A stretch of DNA of 64,000 nucleotides from Arthrobacter sp. ISL-65 (GTDB lineage: Bacteria > Actinomycetota > Actinomycetes > Actinomycetales > Micrococcaceae): contig NZ_JAGGPN010000009.1 of the NCBI RefSeq assembly GCF_018613795.1, forward strand, positions 1-64,000, given 5' to 3'. Within the stretch, counting starts at the first letter, position 1, and every line of letters begins with the position of its first letter. Both the position numbers and the translations under genes were made by a program. The notes under the pieces are model-generated. The model did no database searches and was not told the origin of the DNA. It saw only the letters and a program-made list of their open reading frames with translations. Positions 1 to 8,007 of the stretch are shown in pieces.

Positions 1-118
1 ACAGGCCTGCCAATCCCGGGCCACCAAAACCCTCCCTCACATCCCGTAGCCTTTTCACCGACCCTCCCTCACCTCCTGCAGCTTTTCCCCCAACGCTTCC
101 GCAGTCTCCCGCCAACGG

Positions 119-240
119 TGAGGAAGCGTCCGGGTTGAGGCGGCGGGATGTGAGGAAGCGTCCGGGTTGAGGCGGCGGGATGTGAGGAAGCGTCGGGGTT
201 GGGGCGACGGGATGTGAGGAAGCGTCGGGTTGGGGAGCCG
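119..240. repeat. 32-bp tandem repeat, about 3.8 copies
   Basis: Three consecutive 32-bp units (119-150, 151-182, 183-214) and a 26-bp partial unit (215-240) begin with TGAGGAAGCGTC. The first two units are identical; the third and fourth have substitutions in the G-rich second half. The array ends 15 bp before the start codon of the SRPBCC gene. Frames read through it give proline/arginine-rich junk, so it is non-coding. The left flank (30-110) carries two related CCCTCCCTCAC segments. Function unknown. Confidence 0.85.
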
Positions 241-255
241 GTAGAGTTGGTAGCC

Positions 256-744
256 ATGGAAAATCTCTTCAGCCACGCCGCAGGCAACGAAGCGCCTGAG
301 CCCGCAGTTAGCCCGGACCCCGTCATCTGCACCGCTGTTGTCCCCGGGCCTGTGTCCCGCGCTTTCATGGGGTTTACAGACCACACGCATCTCTGGTGGC
401 CCATGGAGTCGAACAGTGTGTATGGGCCGGGCTCGCACGTGGAGTTCGAGGAGAACCTGATCCTGGAGACCGCCGATGACGGCCGGAGCACCATCTGGGG
501 CACCATTGACGACTGGCAGCCTCCGCTGTCCTTCCACGCGTCGTGGTACCCGGGCAGCACCGCTTTGTGGTCCACTGAGCTTCGTGTTGTGTTCCGGGGC
601 GTGGAGGAAGGCACCGAACTGCGCGTCGTCCATGACGGCTGGGAAGGTGCCGAGGATCCGGCCGGCACCCGTGCCGCCTGGGCGAAGGACTGGCCGGAAG
701 TTCTTCAACGGTACGTGAGGTTCATGGGCGGCGCTTCAGAGTAA
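256..744 (+). CDS. SRPBCC (AHSA1-like) domain protein
   Basis: A 162-residue cytosolic protein with the pattern of the Bet v1-like SRPBCC/AHSA1 superfamily: a hydrophobic-cavity fold with an N-terminal WWP segment (FTDHTHLWWPMES), a central GTIDDWQPP strand and a C-terminal helix ending WPEVLQRYVRFMG. Family members bind small hydrophobic ligands or act as Hsp90-activator-like proteins; the ligand here cannot be inferred. The ATG at 256 is chosen because the same frame upstream runs into the 32-bp tandem repeat; a GTTGG stretch lies just before it but the ribosome site is weak. It is isolated, facing a convergent lacI gene. Confidence 0.8.
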   Translation: MENLFSHAAGNEAPEPAVSPDPVICTAVVPGPVSRAFMGFTDHTHLWWPMESNSVYGPGSHVEFEENLILETADDGRSTIWGTIDDWQPPLSFHASWYPGSTALWSTELRVVFRGVEEGTELRVVHDGWEGAEDPAGTRAAWAKDWPEVLQRYVRFMGGASE

Positions 745-769
745 GCCGGCCGGTTCTAGGAATAGCGTC

Positions 770-1783
770 TCAGGACGGGGGTACCGCGGTGCTCCGCCGA
801 ACCACTAGCCGCGTCGGGTATTCGTCGTTCACAACGGGCCGGTCCGTTCCGCCGTCGAACCCGTCCAGCAGCAGGCGCACAGCCAAGGCTCCCTGGCCGC
901 CCGGATCCTGATCGATCGTGGTCAGGCCGAACAGTTCGCCCAGTTCATGCCCGTCCAGGCCGATGACGGACAAGTCCTCAGGTACCCTGAGTCCAAAGTC
1001 CCTGGCCGCCAGGATGGCTCCGATCGCCATTTCGTCTGAGGCTGCAAAGACTGCGGTTGGCCGTTCCGAAGTTCCACCCAGCAGGTCCCGTGCCACGGCG
1101 TAGGCACCCTCGATGGTGAAGTCCGCCGTGACCACCCATGACGGCCGCACGGGTAGTCCTGCAGTCGTCATCGCCTTCTCATAGCCTGCACGCCGCGTGC
1201 GCGGGATCTTGAAGTCCTGCTCGTACACCGAGTCGCCCGTGATGTGCGCGATCCGGCTGTGGCCGAGACGGATCAGGTGGTTGACTGCCGACTCCGCCAG
1301 GCCATGGTCGTCTATGCGGATGGTGGAGGCTCCGGGCAAGGGTCCGCCGATGCCCACGAGCGGCCGCTGGATGGCCAGCATCTGGCCGATCTCGTCCTCC
1401 GTCAGCGCCAGTGCTACCGCGATGACCGCATCCACGCGTTTCCGTAGCAGGAAGTCCTGGAGAATGCTCCGGCGCCGGACCGCCCCCTCCGTGATGTTGT
1501 AGAGCGTCAGGTCATAGCCGGCGTCGAGGAGAGCTGCTGATACGCCCTCCACCACTGCGGCGAAGTACCAGCGGCGGACCGTGGGGACCACGAGGCCGAT
1601 GTTGCGGGTACGGCCGGAGGCGAGGCTGGATGCCTGGTAGGAGGGCACGAAGGCGAGCTCGGCCGCGGCGGCCTGGGCACGCTCGCGGCTCGCCGGCGAC
1701 ACATGGCCCCTGCCGCTCAAGGCACGTGAAACGGTGGCTATGGAAAGCCCGGCCCGTTCCGCAACGTCCTTGATGCCAGCCAT
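770..1783 (-). CDS. LacI-family transcriptional regulator
   Basis: A 337-residue repressor. Residues 3-24 form the LacI helix-turn-helix (IKDVAERAGLSIATVSRAL), followed by the hinge helix and a periplasmic-binding-protein-like sugar-sensing domain from about residue 60 to the end (typical EDLSVIGLDGHELGELF segment). It starts 3 bp after the stop of the GH13 alpha-glucosidase gene, so the two are co-transcribed and the repressor probably controls its own operon through the palindromes at 3569-3582 and 3648-3661. The inducer is probably an alpha-glucoside, judged only from the neighbour. Confidence 0.93.
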   Translation of the reverse strand: MAGIKDVAERAGLSIATVSRALSGRGHVSPASRERAQAAAAELAFVPSYQASSLASGRTRNIGLVVPTVRRWYFAAVVEGVSAALLDAGYDLTLYNITEGAVRRRSILQDFLLRKRVDAVIAVALALTEDEIGQMLAIQRPLVGIGGPLPGASTIRIDDHGLAESAVNHLIRLGHSRIAHITGDSVYEQDFKIPRTRRAGYEKAMTTAGLPVRPSWVVTADFTIEGAYAVARDLLGGTSERPTAVFAASDEMAIGAILAARDFGLRVPEDLSVIGLDGHELGELFGLTTIDQDPGGQGALAVRLLLDGFDGGTDRPVVNDEYPTRLVVRRSTAVPPS

Positions 1784-1786
1784 GTC

Positions 1787-3538
1787 TCAGCTCGCCGTTG
1801 CCCCTGCAGAAATCCGCAGCCACACGGTTTCCCCCGAGCCCAGGCCAAACCGCTGGTCCTCGTCGCCAGGGGCCGAGCCCGACGAACTGCGGAGCACAAC
1901 CTCGCCGGCGGGCAGTTCCAGAGGATCAGGACCCAAGTTCATGACCACCAGAACGTCCCCGTTGAGGAATGCCAGGGACGACCCGGTGCACCATTCCTCC
2001 GCCCAGGCGAGGGAACCGCGCCCAAGGTCCAGTTCTCGGCGGACAGTCAGCATGCGGCGGTACAGGTTCAAGTGCGACGACGGGTCCCCGGCTTGGGCGT
2101 CCCGCGCCAGTTTGGCGAAGCTCTCCGGCTGCGGGAGCCAGGGCGCGTCGCCGTCGCCGAAGCCGCTGTGCAGCTCGGAAGCCTTCCACGGCAGCGGGAC
2201 CCGGCATCCGTCGCGTCCCAGCCGGGCGCCGCCGGTGCGCGCAAAGGTCGGGTCCTGCCGCTGGTGGTCCGGGATATCGATGCCGTCAGGCAGTCCAAGC
2301 TCTTCGCCCTGGTACAGGTAGGCGCCGCCGGGGAGCCCCAGCATGAATAGGGACGCCGCCGCGGCCCGGGTCCTGCCCAGCTCCTCGTCCGGCTGGGGGT
2401 CGCGAGGGCCGATGCCGTCGCCGTCCCGCGGCCCGGACCAGTCGTACCCGAAGCGGGTGGCGTGCCGGACGACGTCGTGGTTGGACAGCACCCAGGTGCT
2501 GGGGGCACCCACGGCATCCAGGGACGTCAAGGACTCAGTGACGATGTGGCGCAGGCGATGGAGGTCCAGCCCCGCATGGAGGTAGGGAAAGTTGAAGGCC
2601 TGGTGCATTTCGTCGGGCCGGACCCAGTGGGCCAGCCGCGGCAGGGGGTCCACGTTGGCTTCCGCGCAGAGAATGCGGTCGGGACCGTACTCCTCAAGAA
2701 TCCCGCGCCATGCACGGTAGATGTCGTGCAGGGCCGGCTGGCCGAACATCGGTGCCTCGTGTCCGGGGAAATTGTCGGAGCTGCTGCCGTCCGCGCGCCC
2801 GCTCCAGGCGGGAAGGCCCGGGGCCTTGACCAGGGCATGGGCCACGTCAACGCGGAAGCCGGAGACGCCCCGGTCCAGCCAGAAGCGCAGGATGCGTTCG
2901 AACTCGTCATGCACGGCCTGGTTGTCCCAGTTGAAGTCCGGCTGCGATGAATCGAAGAGGTGCAGGTACCACTGGCCCGGGGCGCCGTCAGGTTCGGTGA
3001 TACGGGTCCAGGCCGAGCCACCGAAGTGCGACTCCCAGTTGTTGGGTGGCTCATTACCCTCGGCACCCTGGCCGTCGCGGAAGATGAACATGTCCCGTTC
3101 AGGGCTGTCCGGGCCGGCAGCCAGCGCCGTCTGGAAATCGTTGTGCTGGTCGGAGCAGTGGTTAGGGACCAAGTCCACGATGACGCGCAAGCCCAAGCGG
3201 TTCGCCTCAGCCACCATGCCGTCGAAGTCCCCGAGCGTGCCGAAGATTGGATCGACGTCGCAGTAGTCGCTGACGTCGTACCCGGCATCGCGCTGCGGTG
3301 AGCGGTAGAAGGGCGAAAGCCAGACAGCGTCCACGTTGAGCTCGGCAAGCTGCGGCATCTCGGCAGTGATCCCCGCGAGGTCACCGATTCCATCGCCGTT
3401 CATGTCCCGGAAGGAGCGCGGGTACACCTGGTAAATGACAGCTGATCGCCACCAGCCGTGCGCGTTGTCGGGGGCGTGGATGGGCGTCAGGGCGCCAGCC
3501 AGCGGTGACGCCGAGTGCAGAAACGAGTCAACAGACAT
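1787..3538 (-). CDS. GH13 alpha-glucosidase
   Basis: A 583-residue cytosolic glycoside hydrolase (no signal peptide) that should release glucose from the non-reducing end of alpha-glucosides. GH13 motifs are all present: DLVPNH at 122-127, nucleophile Asp231 in GFRVDVAHAL, acid/base Glu293 in CAEANVD, and NHD at 353-355. The NNWESHFGG stretch near 166-174 is typical of alpha-glucosidases and oligo-1,6-glucosidases rather than alpha-amylases. Trehalose synthase or sucrose hydrolase activity cannot be excluded. First gene of a two-gene operon with the LacI repressor; two LacI-type operators lie 31 and 110 bp upstream. Confidence 0.9.
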   Translation of the reverse strand: MSVDSFLHSASPLAGALTPIHAPDNAHGWWRSAVIYQVYPRSFRDMNGDGIGDLAGITAEMPQLAELNVDAVWLSPFYRSPQRDAGYDVSDYCDVDPIFGTLGDFDGMVAEANRLGLRVIVDLVPNHCSDQHNDFQTALAAGPDSPERDMFIFRDGQGAEGNEPPNNWESHFGGSAWTRITEPDGAPGQWYLHLFDSSQPDFNWDNQAVHDEFERILRFWLDRGVSGFRVDVAHALVKAPGLPAWSGRADGSSSDNFPGHEAPMFGQPALHDIYRAWRGILEEYGPDRILCAEANVDPLPRLAHWVRPDEMHQAFNFPYLHAGLDLHRLRHIVTESLTSLDAVGAPSTWVLSNHDVVRHATRFGYDWSGPRDGDGIGPRDPQPDEELGRTRAAAASLFMLGLPGGAYLYQGEELGLPDGIDIPDHQRQDPTFARTGGARLGRDGCRVPLPWKASELHSGFGDGDAPWLPQPESFAKLARDAQAGDPSSHLNLYRRMLTVRRELDLGRGSLAWAEEWCTGSSLAFLNGDVLVVMNLGPDPLELPAGEVVLRSSSGSAPGDEDQRFGLGSGETVWLRISAGATAS

Positions 3539-3568
3539 TGCGCCATCCTATGGGTGGCCAAGCATAAA

Positions 3569-3582
3569 TGAAAGCGCTTACA
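3569..3582. promoter_or_regulatory. LacI-type operator, proximal
   Basis: TGAAAGCGCTTACA is a 14-bp dyad centred on CG with one mismatch between half-sites, the usual form of LacI/GalR-family operators. It lies 31 bp upstream of the GH13 start codon. The repressor encoded at 770-1783 is the obvious candidate to bind it. Confidence 0.75.
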
Positions 3583-3647
3583 CAGTTCAAGCGATTGACA
3601 ATTGAGGTCATGGAGTGCAGCAATGTGGTCACGCCAAGAGACGGGAT

Positions 3648-3661
3648 TGGAAACGCTTCCA
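3648..3661. promoter_or_regulatory. LacI-type operator, distal
   Basis: TGGAAACGCTTCCA is a second CG-centred dyad of the same type (TGGAA/TTCCA arms perfect, one mismatch inside), 110 bp upstream of the GH13 start codon. Its distance of 79 bp from the proximal site would suit looping. It also lies 100 bp upstream of the divergent flavoprotein gene, so a role there is possible. Confidence 0.7.
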
Positions 3662-3760
3662 GAATCGGTCGCTGTAGTTCCTCCTGCGACTGAGCCAAAG
3701 GGGCAGGTGTGTGGCCCAGGTGACATCTAGACTGAAGCAAAGTGACTGAACGGGAGACCC

Positions 3761-5131
3761 ATGGGCAGCATCGCCGACGAACTGACATCAATCCTGGGGC
3801 CGCGGAAGGTACTCCGGGACGACGCCGCACTCGCTGTTTATGCGGTGGACCAGGCCCCCGTGGTGGACTACAGGCTGCCGGCCGCCGTGGTTCTGGCGGA
3901 GTCCGTCGATGACGTCCAGGCGACGGTCAGAGCCTGTGCTGCCCGGAACGTGCCGCTGGTGCCCCGCGGCGCCGGGACTGGAGTCTCGGGAGGCGCCCAC
4001 GCCAGCGAGGGTTGCGTTGTCCTTGGCCTGGAACGGATGAACCGCATTCTGGAGGTCAACGCGGACGACGAGACCGCCGTCGTCGAACCCGGCGTTATCA
4101 ACGCCGACCTGAACGACGCCGCCGCGGCGCACGGGCTCATGTTCGCTCCGGACCCCGCTAGCTTCAGGATCTCCACCGTCGGCGGCAACGTGGCCACCAA
4201 CGCCGGCGGGCTGCGGTGCGCCAAGTACGGCGTGACCCGTGATTCCGTGCTGGCCCTTGACGTGGTTCTCGCGGACGGCTCGCTCCTGCATACCGGGCAC
4301 CAGACCTTCAAAGGCGTGGCCGGCTACGACCTGACCGGACTGTTCGTGGGGTCGGAGGGCACGCTGGGAATCGTGGTCGGCGCGACGGTCCGGCTGAAGT
4401 ACCTGCCCCGCAAGGTGCACACCATCGCCGCGTTCTACCCTGACTTCCGGCAGGCGGCGGCCGGTGTGCTCGCCGTCGGCAGGGCCCGCGTGCAGCCGGC
4501 CATTATGGAACTGCTCGACGGCGGATCGCTGGCCCAGCTGGACGAGCTGCACGGCTCGGACCTCGCGTCGCGGGGAGCCTCGCTGCTCCTGGTCCAGACG
4601 GACGGCTTCGGGGCGGCGGCGGAGGCCGACGTCGTGCGTGAAGTGCTGGCGGGCGGCGGTGCCGTGGTCACCACCGAGGCCAGTGCGGAGGCGGAACAGC
4701 TGGTGGAATTGCGGCGCAACAGCAGGGGCGTCGAAGTGGATGACGAGTACCGCGTGGGCGAGGACATTGCCGTGCCGCGGTCCAGGCTGGTGGACTACGT
4801 GGCGGCACTCGAGGCCCTGGCCGAGGTGCACGGGGTCAGTCTCAAGGTGGTGGCCCACGCCGGAGACGGCAACCTGCATCCGACATTCTGGATTGACCGT
4901 GTGAACGATGAGGTGGACGCCGGCGCCATGCTTCGCCTGAATAAGGCACTCGACGCGTCCATCGTTGCAGCCCTGGAGATGGGCGGGACCATCACGGGCG
5001 AGCACGGTGTGGGGCAGTACAAGCTGCGCTGGCTGGGCCTCGAGCAGCCGGAGCCGCTCCGCGAGCTGCAGCGCCGGGTCAAGAACCTCTTCGATCCCGC
5101 CGGTATCCTGAACCCGGGCAAGGCTATCTAA
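3761..5131 (+). CDS. FAD-linked oxidase, glycolate/D-lactate dehydrogenase GlcD-like
   Basis: A 456-residue flavoprotein of the GlcD/D-2-hydroxyacid dehydrogenase family. The FAD_binding_4 domain covers about 35-175, with the FAD loop PRGAGTGVSGGA at 68-79 and the GNVATNAGG segment. The FAD-oxidase_C domain covers about 210-455, with the AHAGDGNLHP and GEHGVGQYK motifs typical of 2-hydroxyacid oxidation. Substrate could be glycolate or D-lactate; no glcE or glcF partner is next to it, so it probably works alone. GGGAG lies 8 bp before the ATG. Divergent from the GH13-lacI operon, convergent with the next gene. Confidence 0.9.
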   Translation: MGSIADELTSILGPRKVLRDDAALAVYAVDQAPVVDYRLPAAVVLAESVDDVQATVRACAARNVPLVPRGAGTGVSGGAHASEGCVVLGLERMNRILEVNADDETAVVEPGVINADLNDAAAAHGLMFAPDPASFRISTVGGNVATNAGGLRCAKYGVTRDSVLALDVVLADGSLLHTGHQTFKGVAGYDLTGLFVGSEGTLGIVVGATVRLKYLPRKVHTIAAFYPDFRQAAAGVLAVGRARVQPAIMELLDGGSLAQLDELHGSDLASRGASLLLVQTDGFGAAAEADVVREVLAGGGAVVTTEASAEAEQLVELRRNSRGVEVDDEYRVGEDIAVPRSRLVDYVAALEALAEVHGVSLKVVAHAGDGNLHPTFWIDRVNDEVDAGAMLRLNKALDASIVAALEMGGTITGEHGVGQYKLRWLGLEQPEPLRELQRRVKNLFDPAGILNPGKAI

Positions 5132-5159
5132 CGGAGGGCGGCTAAAGCCCCCCGCAGAC

Positions 5160-6422
5160 CTAGACCAGCTCCAGGCCTTCGGCGACAACCCTGCCGCGGT
5201 GGATCACGGTGCGGTCGGTGCCCCGGTCCATGACCGCGGAGGCCACCGTCTCGCCGTCGAGCAGCAGCAGCTCGGCAGGATCGCCCGCCTCAAGGCCGGG
5301 GCGGTGCGCCGTGCCATTGAGCCGTGTCGCTGACGGCTCCAGGACGCTGGCGCCGCCGACCGTGGCGATGGCAAGGCAGTGCCCGATCAGTTCGTCCCTG
5401 CGGAAGCCGTGCGTGAAGGCCAGCTGCCAGGTGCGGTCCAGCATGTCCGTGTTTCCATACGGGGACCAGTAGTCACGCTGGCCGTCCTCGCCAAGGCCCA
5501 CCCGGACGCCGGCCTCGGCAAGCATCGGGAGGGGGAGCTGGCCGGCTGCTGCCGGTGCCACCGATGCCATGGAGACGTCCAGTTCGGCGAACTCTTCGAT
5601 CAGCCGGCGCGTGGTGGCCTCGGAGACGCTGCCCAGTTGGTAGGCGTGGGACATGGTCACCTTGCCCTGCATGCCCAGGGCGCGGGTGCGTTCAAGCACC
5701 AGGTCGGTGCTGAAGACACCCAGTTCGCCGGGCTCGTGCAGGTGGATGTCGATGGGTACCTGGTACTTCTCAGCCAGCCCGAAAACGACGTCGAGGTGCC
5801 GGGCGGGGTCGCGGTCCAGACCGCACGGATCGATGCCGCCCATGACGTTTGAGCCCGCCTTCAGCGCCTCTTCCATCAGCGGGATGGTGCCCTCCTCCCG
5901 CAGAAGGCCGGCCTGCGGGAAGGCGATGATCTCGACGTCGGCCCGGTCCCTGAACTGATCCTTAGCCGCCGCGACGGCGTCGAAACGCTCCAAGCGGCAG
6001 TCCACATCGACCTGGGCGTAGGACCGGACCCGGGTGGTGCCCCGAGCGATCATTCGGCCGAGGGTATTGTTGATGCGTTCCTGCAGCGGGACTTCGGCGT
6101 TGCGCCAGTTCAGCCGGTCGTTCATCATCATGGTCCACACGCCCGGCCCGCCCGTGTGCTCGCGGAACGGCAGCCCGATGCGGGTGGAGTCCAGATGGAC
6201 GTGGACGTCGGAGAAGGACGGCACCAGCAGCCTGCCGCGGCCTTCGACGACGGTCGACGCCTGGGCGTCTGTTGCGGAGCCCGCAGGCCCCGCACCTGTG
6301 GCGGAGGCTGCCGCCGGTCTCGCCGGGTCATGCGGTTCGATGACCGCAATCTTGCCGTCCGTAATGAGGACATCGCTCAGCGACTGTCCCCACGGCCGGA
6401 CGGCACGGATTAGGGTAGTCAA
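5160..6422 (-). CDS. Amidohydrolase, cytosine-deaminase (CodA)-like
   Basis: A 420-residue metal-dependent hydrolase of the amidohydrolase superfamily, closest in pattern to cytosine deaminase and related cyclic-amine deaminases. Metal-binding signatures are HVHLD at 74-78, IDIHLHEPGE in the middle, MSHAY further on, and a late GEDGQRDYWSPYGN loop supplying the catalytic Asp region. An alanine/proline-rich insertion at 33-58 is unusual and probably a surface loop. The true substrate is not fixed by sequence. It ends 28 bp from the convergent GlcD-like gene; the DUF4032 gene lies 9 bp upstream on the same strand, suggesting an operon. Confidence 0.87.
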   Translation of the reverse strand: MTTLIRAVRPWGQSLSDVLITDGKIAVIEPHDPARPAAASATGAGPAGSATDAQASTVVEGRGRLLVPSFSDVHVHLDSTRIGLPFREHTGGPGVWTMMMNDRLNWRNAEVPLQERINNTLGRMIARGTTRVRSYAQVDVDCRLERFDAVAAAKDQFRDRADVEIIAFPQAGLLREEGTIPLMEEALKAGSNVMGGIDPCGLDRDPARHLDVVFGLAEKYQVPIDIHLHEPGELGVFSTDLVLERTRALGMQGKVTMSHAYQLGSVSEATTRRLIEEFAELDVSMASVAPAAAGQLPLPMLAEAGVRVGLGEDGQRDYWSPYGNTDMLDRTWQLAFTHGFRRDELIGHCLAIATVGGASVLEPSATRLNGTAHRPGLEAGDPAELLLLDGETVASAVMDRGTDRTVIHRGRVVAEGLELV

Positions 6423-6431
6423 CGCAGCGCC

Positions 6432-7850
6432 TCAGTCGTCGACGTCGGGATACTCGTCCTCGGTCTCATCGGCCCCGTACCGCGACTCCTCGGTCTCCAC
6501 GGCAAGGATCTTCAGCAGCTCCGTGTCCGGGTTCAGCATGATGGCGGCCTCGTCGCGGCGGTGGCGCAGGATCGAGTCGATGTAGGACTGGACGGCCTCG
6601 GCCAGCGGGATGTGCCGTTCCTGCTTTTCGGACATGTACCAGCGGTGCTCCAGCACCTCGTGCACGGCTTCGGCGGGTTCGAGCTTTCCGGAGAGGTCGC
6701 GGGGGATGGAACGGACGATCGGCTCGAAGATCTGGCTGACCCAGAGGTGCGCGCTGTATTCCTCGTCCATCTCCGGGTTGTTGTCGGCCCGGAAGGTGTC
6801 CATGTCGTTGAGCAGGCGGCGGGCCTGGTTCTCCTGGGCGTCGAGGCCGGTCAGGCGCAGCAGACGCCGCATGTGGTGGCCGGCGTCGACGACCTTGGGC
6901 TGCAGCTGGATGGTGGAGCCGTTCTGGGTGGTCTTGATGGCGTACTCTTCGACGTCGAAGCCGAGCTCGTTGAGCCGGCGGATGCGGGCGCCGACGCGCC
7001 AGCGCTCGCCCAGTTCGAAGGATTCCTTGGCGGTCAGCTCCGTCCACAGGCGCCGGTAGCTTTCCATGATGAGTTCGCTGGTGGCCACGGGGTCCACCTT
7101 CTCCTCGATCAGCCCTCCGTCGAGGAGGTCCATGAGTTCGCCGGCGATGTTGACGCGGGCGATCTCCAGGTCGTACTCGCGCTGGCCGGTGGAGAGGTCC
7201 GGGTACAGTTCGCCGGTTTCGGCGTCCACCAGGTAGGCGGCGAAGGCGCCGGCGTCCCGGCGGAAGAGGGTGTTGGAGAGCGAGACGTCGCCCCAGTAGA
7301 AGCCGATGAGGTGCAGGCGGACCATCAGCAGCGCCTGGGCGTCGATGAGCCGGGTGAGCGTGTCCTTGCGCAGCATCTGCGAGAAGAGCGCGCGGTACGG
7401 CATGGAGAACTTCAGGTGGCGGGTCACGAGGACCGGGTTCAGGGGACGGCCGTCGGGGGTGGTGCGGCCGGTGATGACAGCGACGGGCTCCACGCAGGGC
7501 ACATCCAGCCGGGCGAGCTTGCGGAGCATGTGGTACTCGTGGCGGGCCACGTGCTCGGACGTTTCCTTGATGGCGATGACGGAGCCGCCGAGGTGCGCAA
7601 AGCGCACAATGTGCCGGGAGATACCGCGGGGGAGCGCGGCCAGGTTTTCCGCCGGCCAGTCTTCGAGCGCTATGTGCCAGGGCAGGTCGAGGAGTTCCGG
7701 GTCGGCGGCAGCGGCCGTGATGTTCAGGTTGCTTGCGACCGAGGCTGCCTTGTCGTCGTTCGCGCTGGCCGCTTCGAACCGCGGCAGTTTGCCGATCTGC
7801 CCGTAGTCGGTGGGTTCATCGTGCCACTGCGCGTTGTGTTCCTCGGTCAT
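6432..7850 (-). CDS. DUF4032 domain protein, kinase-like fold
   Basis: A 472-residue protein of the actinobacterial DUF4032 family. The N-terminal half reads like an aminoglycoside/LPS-kinase fold: VIAIKETSEHVARHEYHML resembles an ATP-lysine and alpha-C region, and GFYWGDVSLSNTLF with a following LVDAETGE resembles the catalytic HxD-N and metal-binding Asp motifs. His is replaced by Trp in the catalytic loop, so activity is uncertain. The C-terminal half (about 290-472) is the DUF4032-specific part, ending in an acidic tail. Substrate unknown. Same strand as, and 9 bp upstream of, the amidohydrolase gene. Confidence 0.85.
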   Translation of the reverse strand: MTEEHNAQWHDEPTDYGQIGKLPRFEAASANDDKAASVASNLNITAAAADPELLDLPWHIALEDWPAENLAALPRGISRHIVRFAHLGGSVIAIKETSEHVARHEYHMLRKLARLDVPCVEPVAVITGRTTPDGRPLNPVLVTRHLKFSMPYRALFSQMLRKDTLTRLIDAQALLMVRLHLIGFYWGDVSLSNTLFRRDAGAFAAYLVDAETGELYPDLSTGQREYDLEIARVNIAGELMDLLDGGLIEEKVDPVATSELIMESYRRLWTELTAKESFELGERWRVGARIRRLNELGFDVEEYAIKTTQNGSTIQLQPKVVDAGHHMRRLLRLTGLDAQENQARRLLNDMDTFRADNNPEMDEEYSAHLWVSQIFEPIVRSIPRDLSGKLEPAEAVHEVLEHRWYMSEKQERHIPLAEAVQSYIDSILRHRRDEAAIMLNPDTELLKILAVETEESRYGADETEDEYPDVDD

Positions 7851-7905
7851 GGCTCAATTCTTCCGTATTTTGCAGGGGGTGCCTAAAAAGGGACAGCGGT
7901 TAAAG

Positions 7906-7948
7906 CCCGACGGCGGCCCTCCCGGTTTAGGGGAGGACCGCCGTCGGG
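7906..7948 (-). terminator. Hairpin terminator downstream of the ABC ATPase gene
   Basis: An 18-nt stem with one mismatch (7906-7923 pairing with 7931-7948) around a GGTTTAG loop. It lies between the end of the sugar ABC ATPase gene and the start of the DUF4032 gene on the minus strand. The T-tract is short on both strands (GGGTTTT on plus, GCTTTAA on minus), so it is a moderate terminator. Confidence 0.75.
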
Positions 7949-7968
7949 TTTTGGCTGGGACAGTCGCT

Positions 7969-7997
7969 CCGGTGGTTTCGACAAGCTCAACCACCGG
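7969..7997. repeat. Dispersed palindromic repeat, GTTGAGCTTGTCGAAAC family
   Basis: CCGGTGGTT and AACCACCGG form a perfect 9-bp stem around TCGACAAGCTC. Read on the minus strand this is the same unit found near 30168, 38725, 38949 and 39037 (GGTTGAGCYTGYCGAA core). Here it sits just beyond the stop codon of the ABC ATPase gene, as repetitive extragenic palindromes do. Confidence 0.8.
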
Positions 7998-8007
7998 GAC
8001 TGGACTG

